From positions 1 to 64,000 of the forward strand of contig JACCRE010000088.1 in the NCBI GenBank assembly GCA_013813775.1: a stretch of DNA of 64,000 nucleotides. Reading direction: 5' to 3'. Shown piece by piece: positions 42,354 through 50,820 of this stretch (position 1 is the first letter of the stretch; every line of letters begins with the position of its first letter). The position numbers and the translations under genes are program-made. The notes below the pieces were generated by a model. It was not told where the DNA came from. It saw only the letters and a list, made by a program, of their open reading frames with translations, and made no database searches. The stretch is from Planctomycetaceae bacterium. GTDB lineage: Bacteria; Planctomycetota; Planctomycetia; Planctomycetales; Planctomycetaceae.

Positions 42354-42938
42354 TTAGTCCCATAGCCCGGTCTCCTTGCGGAGGCGGCCGGAGGCGGCCA
42401 TGCCCGTCAGTTCGCGAACCGTCAGGTCGATGTACCGGCGATCCTCGTCGATCAGGCGGAACTCGGCGGTCGTGCCGGTGCCGTCGGGACGATAGAGAAT
42501 CGCCGGCGACCAACTGGCCTGCTGCAGCGCCGAGACGTCGCTCAGCCCCGCGAGCCAGTCGGCCTCGACCTTCTCGCCGACCCGCGCAGCGCCCGGCGCG
42601 GGTTCGAACGTGAGACCCTCGGCGACCTCTCCGGCATAGACTCGCAGGTTTGACGTCGCCTGCGTCACCGTTCCAGCTGGTGCCGCGAGCGCCTCACGCT
42701 CGGCGGGAATCGCGATGAAGCGCCGGCCGTCGGTCTCGTAGCGAAACTGATAGGCGAGGCCGCTGTCGATCGCGCGAAAACGGGTGCGATCGAGTTCCGA
42801 TCGCACCCGTTCGGCCGCGTCTTTGATCGCCTGTTCGTCGCGGAATCTCAAAACCGACGGCCACGCCAGTCCCGCGAGCACCGCGAGCACCGCGAGCACC
42901 AGCAGCACTTCGACGAACGTGTAGCCCCGCCGGGTCAT
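42354..42938 (-). CDS. gspH: Type II secretion minor pseudopilin GspH
   Basis: A 194-aa prepilin. The leader MTRRG is cleaved before YTFVEVLLVLAVLAVLAGLA (Glu+5 present), followed by the long N-terminal helix and the GspH beta domain (RTRFRAIDSGLAYQFRYETD, RRYIDLTVRELTG). A GTG at 42989 overlapping the gspG stop (GTGA) would give a 22-residue leader; the ATG at 42938 gives the usual short one and is preferred. The helix DNA contains four near-identical 9-bp units around 42886-42912 (GCGAGCACC). Confidence 0.9.
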   Translation of the reverse strand: MTRRGYTFVEVLLVLAVLAVLAGLAWPSVLRFRDEQAIKDAAERVRSELDRTRFRAIDSGLAYQFRYETDGRRFIAIPAEREALAAPAGTVTQATSNLRVYAGEVAEGLTFEPAPGAARVGEKVEADWLAGLSDVSALQQASWSPAILYRPDGTGTTAEFRLIDEDRRYIDLTVRELTGMAASGRLRKETGLWD

Positions 42939-42985
42939 CGACCCGCTCCCATCGCCTCGCAGTCGCCCTTGCGGCGACGTCGAAA

Positions 42986-43447
42986 TCACCTTGAGGTTTC
43001 GGTCCAGTTATTCACGTCGTCTCCGCTGCCGTCGTCGTTCTTGCCGTCCTGGCCGTTCGACCAGATATCGGGCTTGTCGACGCCCGTCGGCTGCTTCGTT
43101 CCGGGGTAGCGATAGTTGAGCGGCTTCGCCCAGGCGTCCTTCGGAATCGAATCGAGATACGGCTTGAGGGCATTCCCGTCGGCGTCTTTCGGCTGCATCA
43201 GAGCCGTTTGCATGTGCTCCAGCCCCCCTTCGGGATACATGCCGTTATGGTCGATCGCGTAGGCCTGCATCGCCGTCTCGAGGCCCGCGATGCTCGATCT
43301 CGTCGTGCGGACCATCGCTTCCTGTTGCCGACCCAGCAGACTCGGCACCACGATCGCGGCGATGACGCCCAGAATCGCCAGCACGAGCAGAACTTCGAGC
43401 AGGGTGAACCCGCCGCGGCGGACCTGTCGCTTCATCGCAGACTTCAT
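42986..43447 (-). CDS. gspG: Type II secretion major pseudopilin GspG
   Basis: About 153 aa, the building block of the pseudopilus. The leader MKSAMKRQVRRGG ends at the cleavage motif G^FTLLEVLLVLAILGVIAAI. The core has the GspG hallmarks: TAMQAYAIDHNGMYPEGGLE, a C-terminal YRYPG and DIWSNGQDGKNDDGSGDD with the calcium-binding loop acidic residues. The ATG at 43447 is preferred because an AGAGGA ribosome site lies 8 nt upstream; a TTG at 43465 is the longer option. It follows gspF after a repeat-filled gap. Confidence 0.96.
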   Translation of the reverse strand: MKSAMKRQVRRGGFTLLEVLLVLAILGVIAAIVVPSLLGRQQEAMVRTTRSSIAGLETAMQAYAIDHNGMYPEGGLEHMQTALMQPKDADGNALKPYLDSIPKDAWAKPLNYRYPGTKQPTGVDKPDIWSNGQDGKNDDGSGDDVNNWTETSR

Positions 43448-43499
43448 CAATCCATTCCTCTTCAAGGAGAGTTCGTCGTCAAAGCGTATAAGTTAACAA

Positions 43500-43672
43500 A
43501 CCATGGAAGTCGCGGAAGGTCACGGAAAAATAGGTCCACGAAAGACAGGAAACAGACGAAAAGGGCCGGAGCCGTGGCTGCGGCTTAGACCGTTCGCTCG
43601 TTGAATGCATTTCATTTCCGTGTTTTCCGTGGTTCCAACCCTTTCGCGTCTTTCGTGGTCCCTCTTTGTTTA
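43500..43672. repeat. Inverted, purine/pyrimidine-biased repeat between gspF and gspG
   Basis: The left part (GTCCACGAAAGACAGGAAAC near 43541) and right part (TTTCGCGTCTTTCGTGGTCC near 43643) are imperfect reverse complements, with AAGGTCACGG and CCGTGTTTTCCGTGG as further partial pairs. It resembles the CACGAAAGACACGAAA type of dispersed repeat common in planctomycetes and some other phyla. It could form a hairpin in the gspF-gspG transcript and tune downstream expression. Confidence 0.6.
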
Positions 43673-43679
43673 GAGTCCG

Positions 43680-44912
43680 TCACATGATTCCCGAGCTTTG
43701 CAGAATCGGGAGCATCAAAGCGATCACCAGAAACAGAATGATCCCGGCGATCAACGTCAGCATGACCGGTTCGAGCATGCGGACGAAGAGTTCAAGCTGA
43801 CGATTCGTGTTGCGTTCCATGTTCTCGGCGATGTCGATCAACACCTGCTCGAGGTTGTTCGCTTCCTCGCCGACGGAGATCATTTCGACGACTTCTTCGG
43901 GAAACTCTCCGCTTACCGACAGCGGCTTCGCCAGGCTTTTTCCCGTCGAGACGTTGTCGGCGGCCTCGCCGATCGCCCGGCTCAAGACAAGATTCCCCGT
44001 CGCATCTTTCGCGATCCGCAGCGATTGCAGAATGGGGACGCCGTTCTGCAGCAGAGTTCCTAGGATGCGACAGAAGCGTGAAATCGCCAAGCTGCGCACG
44101 ATGGGGCCGAGTCCGAAGGTTTTCCCGCCGAAGGTGATCCCCGACAGCCGGAACTTATCGAACATCAACCGACCGTCGTCGGTCGTCGTGAGATAGCGAT
44201 AGAGAGCGTAGCCGCCGGCGACGACGCCGGCGAAAATCAGCAGTCCCCATTGCTGGACGGCGTCGGAGATCGACATCAGGACCGTCGTCGCCCACGGTAG
44301 CCCGCCGCGCTCGGCCATCTGGTCGAAAATCGGCTGAAACTTCGGCACGAAGAAGCCGACCATCCCGACGACGATCGCCAGGCCCATGCCCAGCAGGAAC
44401 AGCGGATAGACCATCGCGCCGACGACCTTGCTGCGCAGCTCCTGTTGATGCTCGGTGAAGGCGGCGATGCGTTTGAGGACATCTTCGATGAAGCCGCCCT
44501 CCTCCCCCGCCCGCACCATGCTCACCGAGAGCTCGTTGAACGCCTTGGGGTGCCGCCGCATGGCTTCGGCGAGCCGGGTGCCGTCGGCGACGTCGGTCCG
44601 CACAGTTTCCAGCACCGACTTAAGGGCCGGAACGTGCGTTTGACGGTGGAGCAGTTCCAGCGATCGCAGCAGCGGCACGCCTGATTTCAGCAAATCGGCG
44701 AGCTGATTGTAGAACATCGCCAGATAGCGGGCACCGACGCGGCGTCCTGAGTGACGCTGCTGCGCCTTGGCCTCGGCCGCGAGATCGACGCGCACGGGAA
44801 ACAGCCCGCGGCCGGCGAGAGACGCCAACGCGTCCTGCTCTCCGGTCGCGGAAAGAATCCCCGTGACCTGACGGCCCGAGATTTCGCGTGCGATGTACTG
44901 AAAGTCGGGCAT
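43680..44912 (-). CDS. gspF: Type II secretion inner-membrane platform protein GspF
   Basis: A 410-aa polytopic protein with two T2SSF domains. The N-terminal FQYIAREISGRQVTGIL is followed by domain 1 (YNQLADLLKSGVPLLRSLEL, MVRAGEEGGFIEDVLKRI), a membrane pair (MVYPLFLLGMGLAIVVGMVGF), domain 2 (RFCRILGTLLQNGVPILQSL, MISVGEEANNLEQVLIDIA) and the last membrane segment (VMLTLIAGIILFLVIALMLP). Length and duplicated layout are canonical. It anchors the ATPase and pseudopilus assembly. It lies between gspE and gspG, the usual order. Confidence 0.97.
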   Translation of the reverse strand: MPDFQYIAREISGRQVTGILSATGEQDALASLAGRGLFPVRVDLAAEAKAQQRHSGRRVGARYLAMFYNQLADLLKSGVPLLRSLELLHRQTHVPALKSVLETVRTDVADGTRLAEAMRRHPKAFNELSVSMVRAGEEGGFIEDVLKRIAAFTEHQQELRSKVVGAMVYPLFLLGMGLAIVVGMVGFFVPKFQPIFDQMAERGGLPWATTVLMSISDAVQQWGLLIFAGVVAGGYALYRYLTTTDDGRLMFDKFRLSGITFGGKTFGLGPIVRSLAISRFCRILGTLLQNGVPILQSLRIAKDATGNLVLSRAIGEAADNVSTGKSLAKPLSVSGEFPEEVVEMISVGEEANNLEQVLIDIAENMERNTNRQLELFVRMLEPVMLTLIAGIILFLVIALMLPILQSSGIM

Positions 44913-44921
44913 AGGCTCGCT

Positions 44922-45003
44922 GTAGGGAATGCCCTAAGCGGTGTTCCGGAAGTGATGATGCCGTTAGCAACGGCGTCGTAACGGCACGGGGGCCGTTCCC
45001 TAC
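44922..45003. repeat. Hairpin repeat between gspE and gspF
   Basis: The ends are inverted: GTAGGGAATGCCC at the left and GGGCCGTTCCCTAC at the right; an inner CCGTT-agc-AACGG pair sits near 44970. It fills almost the whole 92-bp gap between the two genes. It belongs to the same general class of hairpin repeats as the others in this window but has a different sequence. Confidence 0.65.
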
Positions 45004-45004
45004 G

Positions 45005-46687
45005 TCAATCAATGTCGCCTTTGGTGATTCTCTTGACCTCGTCAACGCTCGTGATGCCGGCGCAGGCCTTCGCCCAACCGCTTTCGCGAAGCGTGATCAT
45101 ACCCTTGCTGCGAGCGTGCTGACGAATCTGATCGCTCGTCGCGTTGTTCACACAGAGCCGGCGGATCGTTTCATCCGAGCGCAGCAGTTCGAAGATGCCG
45201 GTTCGTCCGCTGTAGCCGGTCTCGCGGCATTGTCGGCACCCGACGGGCTGCCAAAGGTGTTCCGGCAGCGGCCCGCCGATGCCCGGCGGAACGTCTTCCG
45301 GCCCGGGTTCAAACGGCTTCTTGCAGTTCTGACAGAGTTTGCGGATCAGACGCTGGGCAAGCACGCCCTCGACAGTGCTTGCCACCAGGTAAGGCTCGAC
45401 GTCCATATCGATGAGTCGCGTGAATGCTCCCGGCGCGTCATTCGTGTGCAGCGTGCTGAAGACGAGGTGCCCCGTGAGCGACGCCTGGATCGCCGCCTGT
45501 GCCGTTTCGCCGTCCCGGATTTCACCGATGAGCACAACGTCGGGGTCGTGGCGCAGGATCGATCGCAAGCCGGCTGCGAAAGTGAGACCAACCTTGGGAT
45601 GCACCTGGATCTGACTGATGCCCTCAGTCTGATACTCGACGGGGTCTTCAACGGTGATGATTTTGATCTCGGGCGTCTTGATGGCGTTCAGACCGCTGTA
45701 GAGCGTCGACGTCTTGCCGGAACCCGTAGGGCCGGTGACGAGCACGATGCCGTGCGGCAGCGAGATCATCTCGCGGAACGTTGATTCGATGTTTTCCGGC
45801 ATGCCGACGCGATGCAGATCGAACTTCATCCGCTCTTTGTCGAGCAGACGCATCACCATGCCTTCGCCGTACAGCATCGGGATGACGCTCAAGCGGACGT
45901 CGATCTCGCGACCCGAGACCTTCAGCTTGATGCGTCCGTCCTGCGGCCGCCGCTTCTCGGCGATGTTCAGGCGGGCCATGATCTTCAGACGCGTGATGAT
46001 CGCGTTCTGAAAGTGAATGATCTCCGGCGGCACGGCTTGCACTCGCAGCAGTCCGTCGACGCGATAACGGATCGTGAGGCCGCGTTCCTGGGGCTCGATG
46101 TGGATGTCGCTCGCCTCTTGTTCGAGCGCTTCGACGAGCAGTTCATTGACGAGCCGGATGACGCTCGCGGTCTGCGCCTCTTGGGCCAATTCGCCCAGCT
46201 CTTCCGGCAGGTCGTCGAGCAGCTCGACGCCCTCTTCCTGCTGTTGGGCGATCAAGGCGCCGACCGTGTCGCCGCCGACCCCCAGTTGTTCCTTGATGAG
46301 CCGCTCGATTTCATCGCGGGCCGCCAGCACCGGGATGAGCCGCTGGCCGCTGGCGGAGGCGAGCTCGTTCAGGGCTTCGAGGTCGAACGGATCGCTCGTC
46401 GCGACGACGACGCGACCGTTCTTGCGGTACAGCGGCAACAGCGCGTTCCGGAAGATCAGCGACGTCGGAAACTCAGCGAGCAGCCCCTTTTCGATCTCGA
46501 AGTCGCGGAGGTCGACGTACGCGAGACCGAGTTCATCGCCGATCGCGCCCAGCGCGTCGTTCTCCGGGACGAAGCCCATTTCGACGGCGACCTGATCGAC
46601 CCGTTTACCGTTTGCCATCGCACGGGCGGTCTCGAGCTGCTGCACATCGAGCAGGCCGCGGCGGAGGAGGATCGAGCCGATGTCCAT
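45005..46687 (-). CDS. gspE: Type II secretion ATPase GspE
   Basis: A 560-aa hexameric ATPase that drives pseudopilus assembly. The N-terminal MshEN-like domain ([19 protein letters not shown]) can bind cyclic di-GMP in some relatives; whether it does here cannot be told. The ATPase core has Walker [15 protein letters not shown] (about residue 320), the Asp box [19 protein letters not shown], Walker [11 protein letters not shown], the His box [19 protein letters not shown], and the tetracysteine zinc site CQNC with CRQC (about 450-490). It follows the large N-domain protein and precedes gspF. The repeat at 46759-46850 lies in its leader. Confidence 0.97.
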   Translation of the reverse strand: MDIGSILLRRGLLDVQQLETARAMANGKRVDQVAVEMGFVPENDALGAIGDELGLAYVDLRDFEIEKGLLAEFPTSLIFRNALLPLYRKNGRVVVATSDPFDLEALNELASASGQRLIPVLAARDEIERLIKEQLGVGGDTVGALIAQQQEEGVELLDDLPEELGELAQEAQTASVIRLVNELLVEALEQEASDIHIEPQERGLTIRYRVDGLLRVQAVPPEIIHFQNAIITRLKIMARLNIAEKRRPQDGRIKLKVSGREIDVRLSVIPMLYGEGMVMRLLDKERMKFDLHRVGMPENIESTFREMISLPHGIVLVTGPTGSGKTSTLYSGLNAIKTPEIKIITVEDPVEYQTEGISQIQVHPKVGLTFAAGLRSILRHDPDVVLIGEIRDGETAQAAIQASLTGHLVFSTLHTNDAPGAFTRLIDMDVEPYLVASTVEGVLAQRLIRKLCQNCKKPFEPGPEDVPPGIGGPLPEHLWQPVGCRQCRETGYSGRTGIFELLRSDETIRRLCVNNATSDQIRQHARSKGMITLRESGWAKACAGITSVDEVKRITKGDID

Positions 46688-46758
46688 GACGTCTCAGTGC
46701 CGTTTACGAAAAGTACCAGGCCGGGAAACACCGCCCCTCGCCTGCTGCCGCCCTCAGC

Positions 46759-46850
46759 GAGAACGAAAGAATTGAGAAGGTGGAAGCCAGAAGGGTCGTC
46801 CGCGACGGAAGAAACGGACGAAGTCGGCGATTCTCACTTCTTCCGTTCTC
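46759..46850 (-). repeat. Dispersed intergenic repeat, copy 2 (gspE leader)
   Basis: The reverse complement of this stretch aligns at about 80% by eye with 22021-22110. The shared core is TCGCGGACGAC-CTTCTG followed by CTTC-ACCTTCTCA-TTCTT. It lies 72 bp before the gspE ATG in the same orientation that copy 1 has before purC. Confidence 0.8.
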
Positions 46851-46878
46851 ACTATAGGGATGCCGCCGACGGATGAAA

Positions 46879-49800
46879 TCACCGCCCTCGTCCCGAAGAA
46901 CGAGAACCTCGATCGCCACCCCGGTCTCCCCCGCGGTCCCCGCCCCGGTCACTTCCCCGATCTCCACCGCCGCCGACGCCGCCAAAGGAGGGCCGTCCAC
47001 CCGTGTCGCCGCCTCCGCCGAATCTCGCACGCATTTCCATCATACGGCGGATGTCGTCCTGGCTAGGACCAGACGAGGACTGCGGCGGCGTCGGGCCTGA
47101 TGAGCCGTTCGATCCGGAGGAAGTGCCGGACGAACCATTTGAGGAGCCATTCGACGAACTGCTCTGGCTCCGGCGATCCGCCGTGCTGCTGGTGCGAACT
47201 TTGGGAATCAGCGACCCGATCGTGTTCTGCACGAGCGTCGCGTCGGCGTTGGCGAGGCTGACGACCGAGACGGTGCGTTTCGCCTGCAATTGCGCGTCGT
47301 CGAGCGAGCGGACGAGATCCTCGATCTGCCGGAAGAGCGGCTCGTCGGCCGAGACGATCAGTTTGCTGGTCGCCGCATCGACGCCGACCGTCAACCGAAT
47401 GCCGCCCTGCGGCTGATCCTTCCGATCCCGATCGCCGCGGCCTCCACCCGCTCCGCCCCCCATAAGCATGGCGAGCGGATTCCCGCCGAGTGCCGCCGCG
47501 TTCGCCGGCTGAAGATAATCCTTGTAGACCTCGCGCACGATCTCGGCGACCTGTTCGACGTCGGCGTACTTGACGTCGATCATGCGGGGCAGCCGATCGC
47601 GCATCGAATCGGGCAGGTCGGTCGCGTCGAGCACGTCAAGCACCTGCTCGATCTCAGTCACCTTGTCGGGGGGACCGGTGACGAACAGCGAGTTCGAGCG
47701 AAGGTCCGGAATGATCCGCAGCGTCTGCGAGTCGATTCCCATCGAATCGAGACCCGCGGCGTCGATCAGGCTGTCGCCGAAGGAGGAAAGTCCGCCCGTC
47801 AGGCTGCCCATGATGCTGCTGTCGGCGGCCATCACCGACACTGAACTGGTCGGGAACAATTGTTCGAGCAGCATCGCCGTTTCGGTCGCATCGGCGGTTT
47901 GCAAGTAGAAGACGGTCCACTTCGTGCGAGCCGGGATGACTTGCCCCAGCTTCTGCACGAGGTCTTCGAAGCGGTTCAGCGCCTGGTCATCGTCGGACAT
48001 GATGACGAGGTTCCCGCCCTGCACCGTCACGGCGACCGGTTCTTGGTCCCCCGCGTCCTCCGAGGGCTGCGCCGGTTCCGAGCTTGGCTGATCCGCCGCG
48101 ACCGGCTCCGAATCGTCTGACGGGGCGGCGTCGGACGCAGGAACGTCCGCAGGAACAGGATCGAGCACGTTGAAGTTCGCTGCGGGACGCTCGGCGGCTT
48201 CACGAGTTTCGGCGGCGGTCGTCGTGTCTGTCGGCGCGCGATCCTTCCGACCGAGCGGACGGCGTTCGATGATCATGCCGGGCGAAGCCGGCACCACCCG
48301 CAGCGGCGTATCGCTCGATGTTTCCCAGAGCTGCCGGAGCAACGGGAGCAATTCGTCGGGATCGCGACCGCCCAACGGGATCGTTCGCACCGGTCCCGTG
48401 GAATGGTTGCCGCCGGCTCGACCTGTTCCGTCCTCCCCCAACTGGGCGAGCAACGTCTTGACCTGAGCGACCTGGTCCGCCGTGCCGCGAACCATGAGGC
48501 GTCGGCCGTAGCTGTCGGCCTCGACGATGGGAGCGTCGTCGCCGTCACCGGCGAACAGCGCACGGATCGTTCCCGCTGCGCCGTAGGGATCGATGGTGGT
48601 CAACGGGATGACCGTCACCGCCGCGCCCCCGGCGCTTCCGTCGCCGTCGAGCTGGCGAATCAACCGCTCGACTTCGTCCTGAACGGCCTGCGGTGCGTGG
48701 ACATGGATTTTACGGCTGCGGCCGTCCTCGTTGATGACGACGCCGGGCATCAGCACGTCGAGCGTCTTCACGACTTCAGAGGGATCACTGCGGCTCAACG
48801 AATAGACCTTCAGGTACGGCTGGTTGCTGCGGCTTCGGTCGGCGGTCTGAGCCGTGGCCGGCACGTCGGTCGCCTTGAGGACGTCTTCGACGATGCGGTG
48901 CTGTGCCGCCGTGGCGGTGACGAGCAAACTGGAAGTGCGCTCGTCGGGAGTGACTTTCGCAGCCGACGCAGGCGTCGCAGTCGAAGTCGAAGAGGAACTG
49001 GTGCTGCTGCTCGAACGGGAGTCCCGATCGCGGCTATCGCGATCACGGTCGCGTCGCCAATCCTCGTAGGCCGAACTGACGTTGCGGACGCCCGGCGTGA
49101 GACCGAGCTGCGCCTTGACGATCGTTTCCGCGTCGAGCGGATCGAGATGCTTCAGGGGATAAGGCTTGAACACCTGATCGCTCGGCCCTGCCGCGGAGAC
49201 CGCCGCCAGCAGCCGTTCGACGCGGCGCAGATTGCTGCCGATGTCGGTCACGACCAGTGAGTTCGACGTGCTGAGCGGAATGACCTTGCCCTGCGGACCC
49301 AGCAGCAGCTCGACTTCCTTCGCCGCGTTCGTCGCCGGAACCCCGGCGATCGGGAACACGACGTTCAGCAACTCGTTCTGCCCCCGCTTCGGGAGCTCTT
49401 CGGCGGTGATGTTCGGCACGAGGTTCGGCGGGATGCCCTCGTCGACGTTCAGGCACACGAGGAAGTTGTCGCGACGGACGAGGATGTACCCCTTCTGCAA
49501 AAGGTATCCGTTCAGCACGTCGAGCGCCTCGGTCGGCGTGTACTTCCGTCGGTCGTAGTAGTTGAACGTGCCGGGCGGAACGTCGTCGAGATCGAGCGTC
49601 AGGTTCGCGTAGTCCGCGAACAGCATCAGCACTTCCGACCAGGGCGCGTAGCGGAAGTTGAACGTCAACAGCCGCTCTTCCTCGCCGGAACCTGCGACCG
49701 GCTCGTTGTCCACATTGTTCCCGAAGCTGGCGACCGGGTTGCCCGAATCTTCGCTCGCCGGTGCTGCGGAAGGTGTCGCCGAAATAGGATTCTCACCGGC

Positions 49801-50490
49801 GGGGCCTGCCGGCACCGCAGCGGTATTCTGAGGCGCGGGGGTCGCTGGTGTCGCGGCGTTCGCTGACGCTGTCACTGTTTCCCAACGCGACCGCTGGGAC
49901 TCGTTCAGCACGCCGAGCAGTTTGCCGTCCCAAGCCTGCTGGAACTGCCGAAACTGCTCGGGATTACGCTGGCCCAACTCGCGGGCGGCGGCTTCGCGCT
50001 CGGCCTGAAGCCGCTCCAAATCAGAAATCTGGGCATCAGTGAGACCAAGTTCGCCCCGCACGGCCGGGTCGTAGAGCGCGGAAGCTCCGCGATCGGCCAT
50101 CAGCCGCTCGACGAGCGTCTTCAATTGTTCGGGCGACAAGACGGCGCGAACGCCGGCCTCGGCGTCCTGTCGGAACTTCGCCGCCGCGGCGTTCAACTCT
50201 TCGCGGACGACGTTCTTCTGCTCTTCGGTCTCCGCGTTCTTGAGCTTCTCGAAATAGGGGTCGAGAGCGCCCCGGCCGGGACGGGATTGAGCTTCCAATT
50301 CGGTGATTTTCGCGGCTTGCTCTTCCGTCAGGCCAAGGCTTTCCTTGACCTCATCCCGCCGCAGCAGGCTGAGCAGGCCGCCTCGCTCCCCTCCGCCGCG
50401 ACCCTGCGCGAAGGTGTCCAACGGAACGAGAAACCCGCACAGGGCGAACAGGAACAGAGTTTTGAGGAGGATCGGTATTGCCCGCGTCAT
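46879..50490 (-). CDS. Large periplasmic secretin-N-domain protein without secretin channel domain
   Basis: About 1203 aa, first gene of the secretion locus. A signal peptide (TRAIPILLKTLFLFALCGF) is followed by a helical LTXXQ/Spy-like region (about 30-200) with SLGLTEEQAAKITELEAQ, LSPEQLKTLVERL and ELGLTDAQISDLERL. An N0 domain (about 275-350: FNFRYAPWSEVLMLFADYAN, KGYILVRRDNFLVCL) is clearly related to that of the gspD product. About six NolW/secretin_N repeats follow (SNSLVVTDIGSNLRRVE, TSSLLVTATAAQHRIVE, YGRRLMVRGTADQVAQV, RSNSLFVTGPPDKVTEI, TSKLIVSADEPLFRQIE). The C-terminus is Ser/Asn/Gly/Arg-rich and disordered. The secretin barrel signature is absent, so it cannot form a channel alone; it may extend or gate the GspD vestibule or stand in for GspC. 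The ATG at 50490 is chosen over a TTG at 50502. Confidence 0.85.
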   Translation of the reverse strand: MTRAIPILLKTLFLFALCGFLVPLDTFAQGRGGGERGGLLSLLRRDEVKESLGLTEEQAAKITELEAQSRPGRGALDPYFEKLKNAETEEQKNVVREELNAAAAKFRQDAEAGVRAVLSPEQLKTLVERLMADRGASALYDPAVRGELGLTDAQISDLERLQAEREAAARELGQRNPEQFRQFQQAWDGKLLGVLNESQRSRWETVTASANAATPATPAPQNTAAVPAGPAGENPISATPSAAPASEDSGNPVASFGNNVDNEPVAGSGEEERLLTFNFRYAPWSEVLMLFADYANLTLDLDDVPPGTFNYYDRRKYTPTEALDVLNGYLLQKGYILVRRDNFLVCLNVDEGIPPNLVPNITAEELPKRGQNELLNVVFPIAGVPATNAAKEVELLLGPQGKVIPLSTSNSLVVTDIGSNLRRVERLLAAVSAAGPSDQVFKPYPLKHLDPLDAETIVKAQLGLTPGVRNVSSAYEDWRRDRDRDSRDRDSRSSSSTSSSSTSTATPASAAKVTPDERTSSLLVTATAAQHRIVEDVLKATDVPATAQTADRSRSNQPYLKVYSLSRSDPSEVVKTLDVLMPGVVINEDGRSRKIHVHAPQAVQDEVERLIRQLDGDGSAGGAAVTVIPLTTIDPYGAAGTIRALFAGDGDDAPIVEADSYGRRLMVRGTADQVAQVKTLLAQLGEDGTGRAGGNHSTGPVRTIPLGGRDPDELLPLLRQLWETSSDTPLRVVPASPGMIIERRPLGRKDRAPTDTTTAAETREAAERPAANFNVLDPVPADVPASDAAPSDDSEPVAADQPSSEPAQPSEDAGDQEPVAVTVQGGNLVIMSDDDQALNRFEDLVQKLGQVIPARTKWTVFYLQTADATETAMLLEQLFPTSSVSVMAADSSIMGSLTGGLSSFGDSLIDAAGLDSMGIDSQTLRIIPDLRSNSLFVTGPPDKVTEIEQVLDVLDATDLPDSMRDRLPRMIDVKYADVEQVAEIVREVYKDYLQPANAAALGGNPLAMLMGGGAGGGRGDRDRKDQPQGGIRLTVGVDAATSKLIVSADEPLFRQIEDLVRSLDDAQLQAKRTVSVVSLANADATLVQNTIGSLIPKVRTSSTADRRSQSSSSNGSSNGSSGTSSGSNGSSGPTPPQSSSGPSQDDIRRMMEMRARFGGGGDTGGRPSFGGVGGGGDRGSDRGGDRGGDRGGDRGSRSSGRGR

Positions 50491-50502
50491 GGCCGTTTGC
50501 AA

Positions 50503-50820
50503 CGTTTTTCAGGCGTCGGATTTGCGGAAACAGCCGTTTCCACAGACCCGACGAGGGGCGAAACTGGTTTATAGATTAGAGATGAGTCGCCCCGGTCACT
50601 GTGGTGCGTCTCGCTCGCGGCGTCAGAAGAACCAGATTGAGCTATGATGCTGGTAGATTGTTTCGGCTGTGACAACCCTATGGATCGTATCAGCTGGATG
50701 GATCGCGACCAGCCGCCGTCCCTCTCGATCTCCATTCATTAAACACCACGAAACCCGATCCGGGCCTCTGGTTCCGTTGCGGAAGGCATCCTTTTTCGCC
50801 CCCGACATCCGAGTAAACCG
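50503..50820. promoter_or_regulatory. Divergent promoter region of the secretion locus and the EF-hand gene
   Basis: About 318 bp without a gene. Transcription of the long minus-strand secretion locus must start here or just inside. On the plus strand TATGAT at 50643-50648 could be a -10 element for the EF-hand gene, but no good -35 lies 17 bp before it, so it remains a guess. No repeats stand out. Confidence 0.45.
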
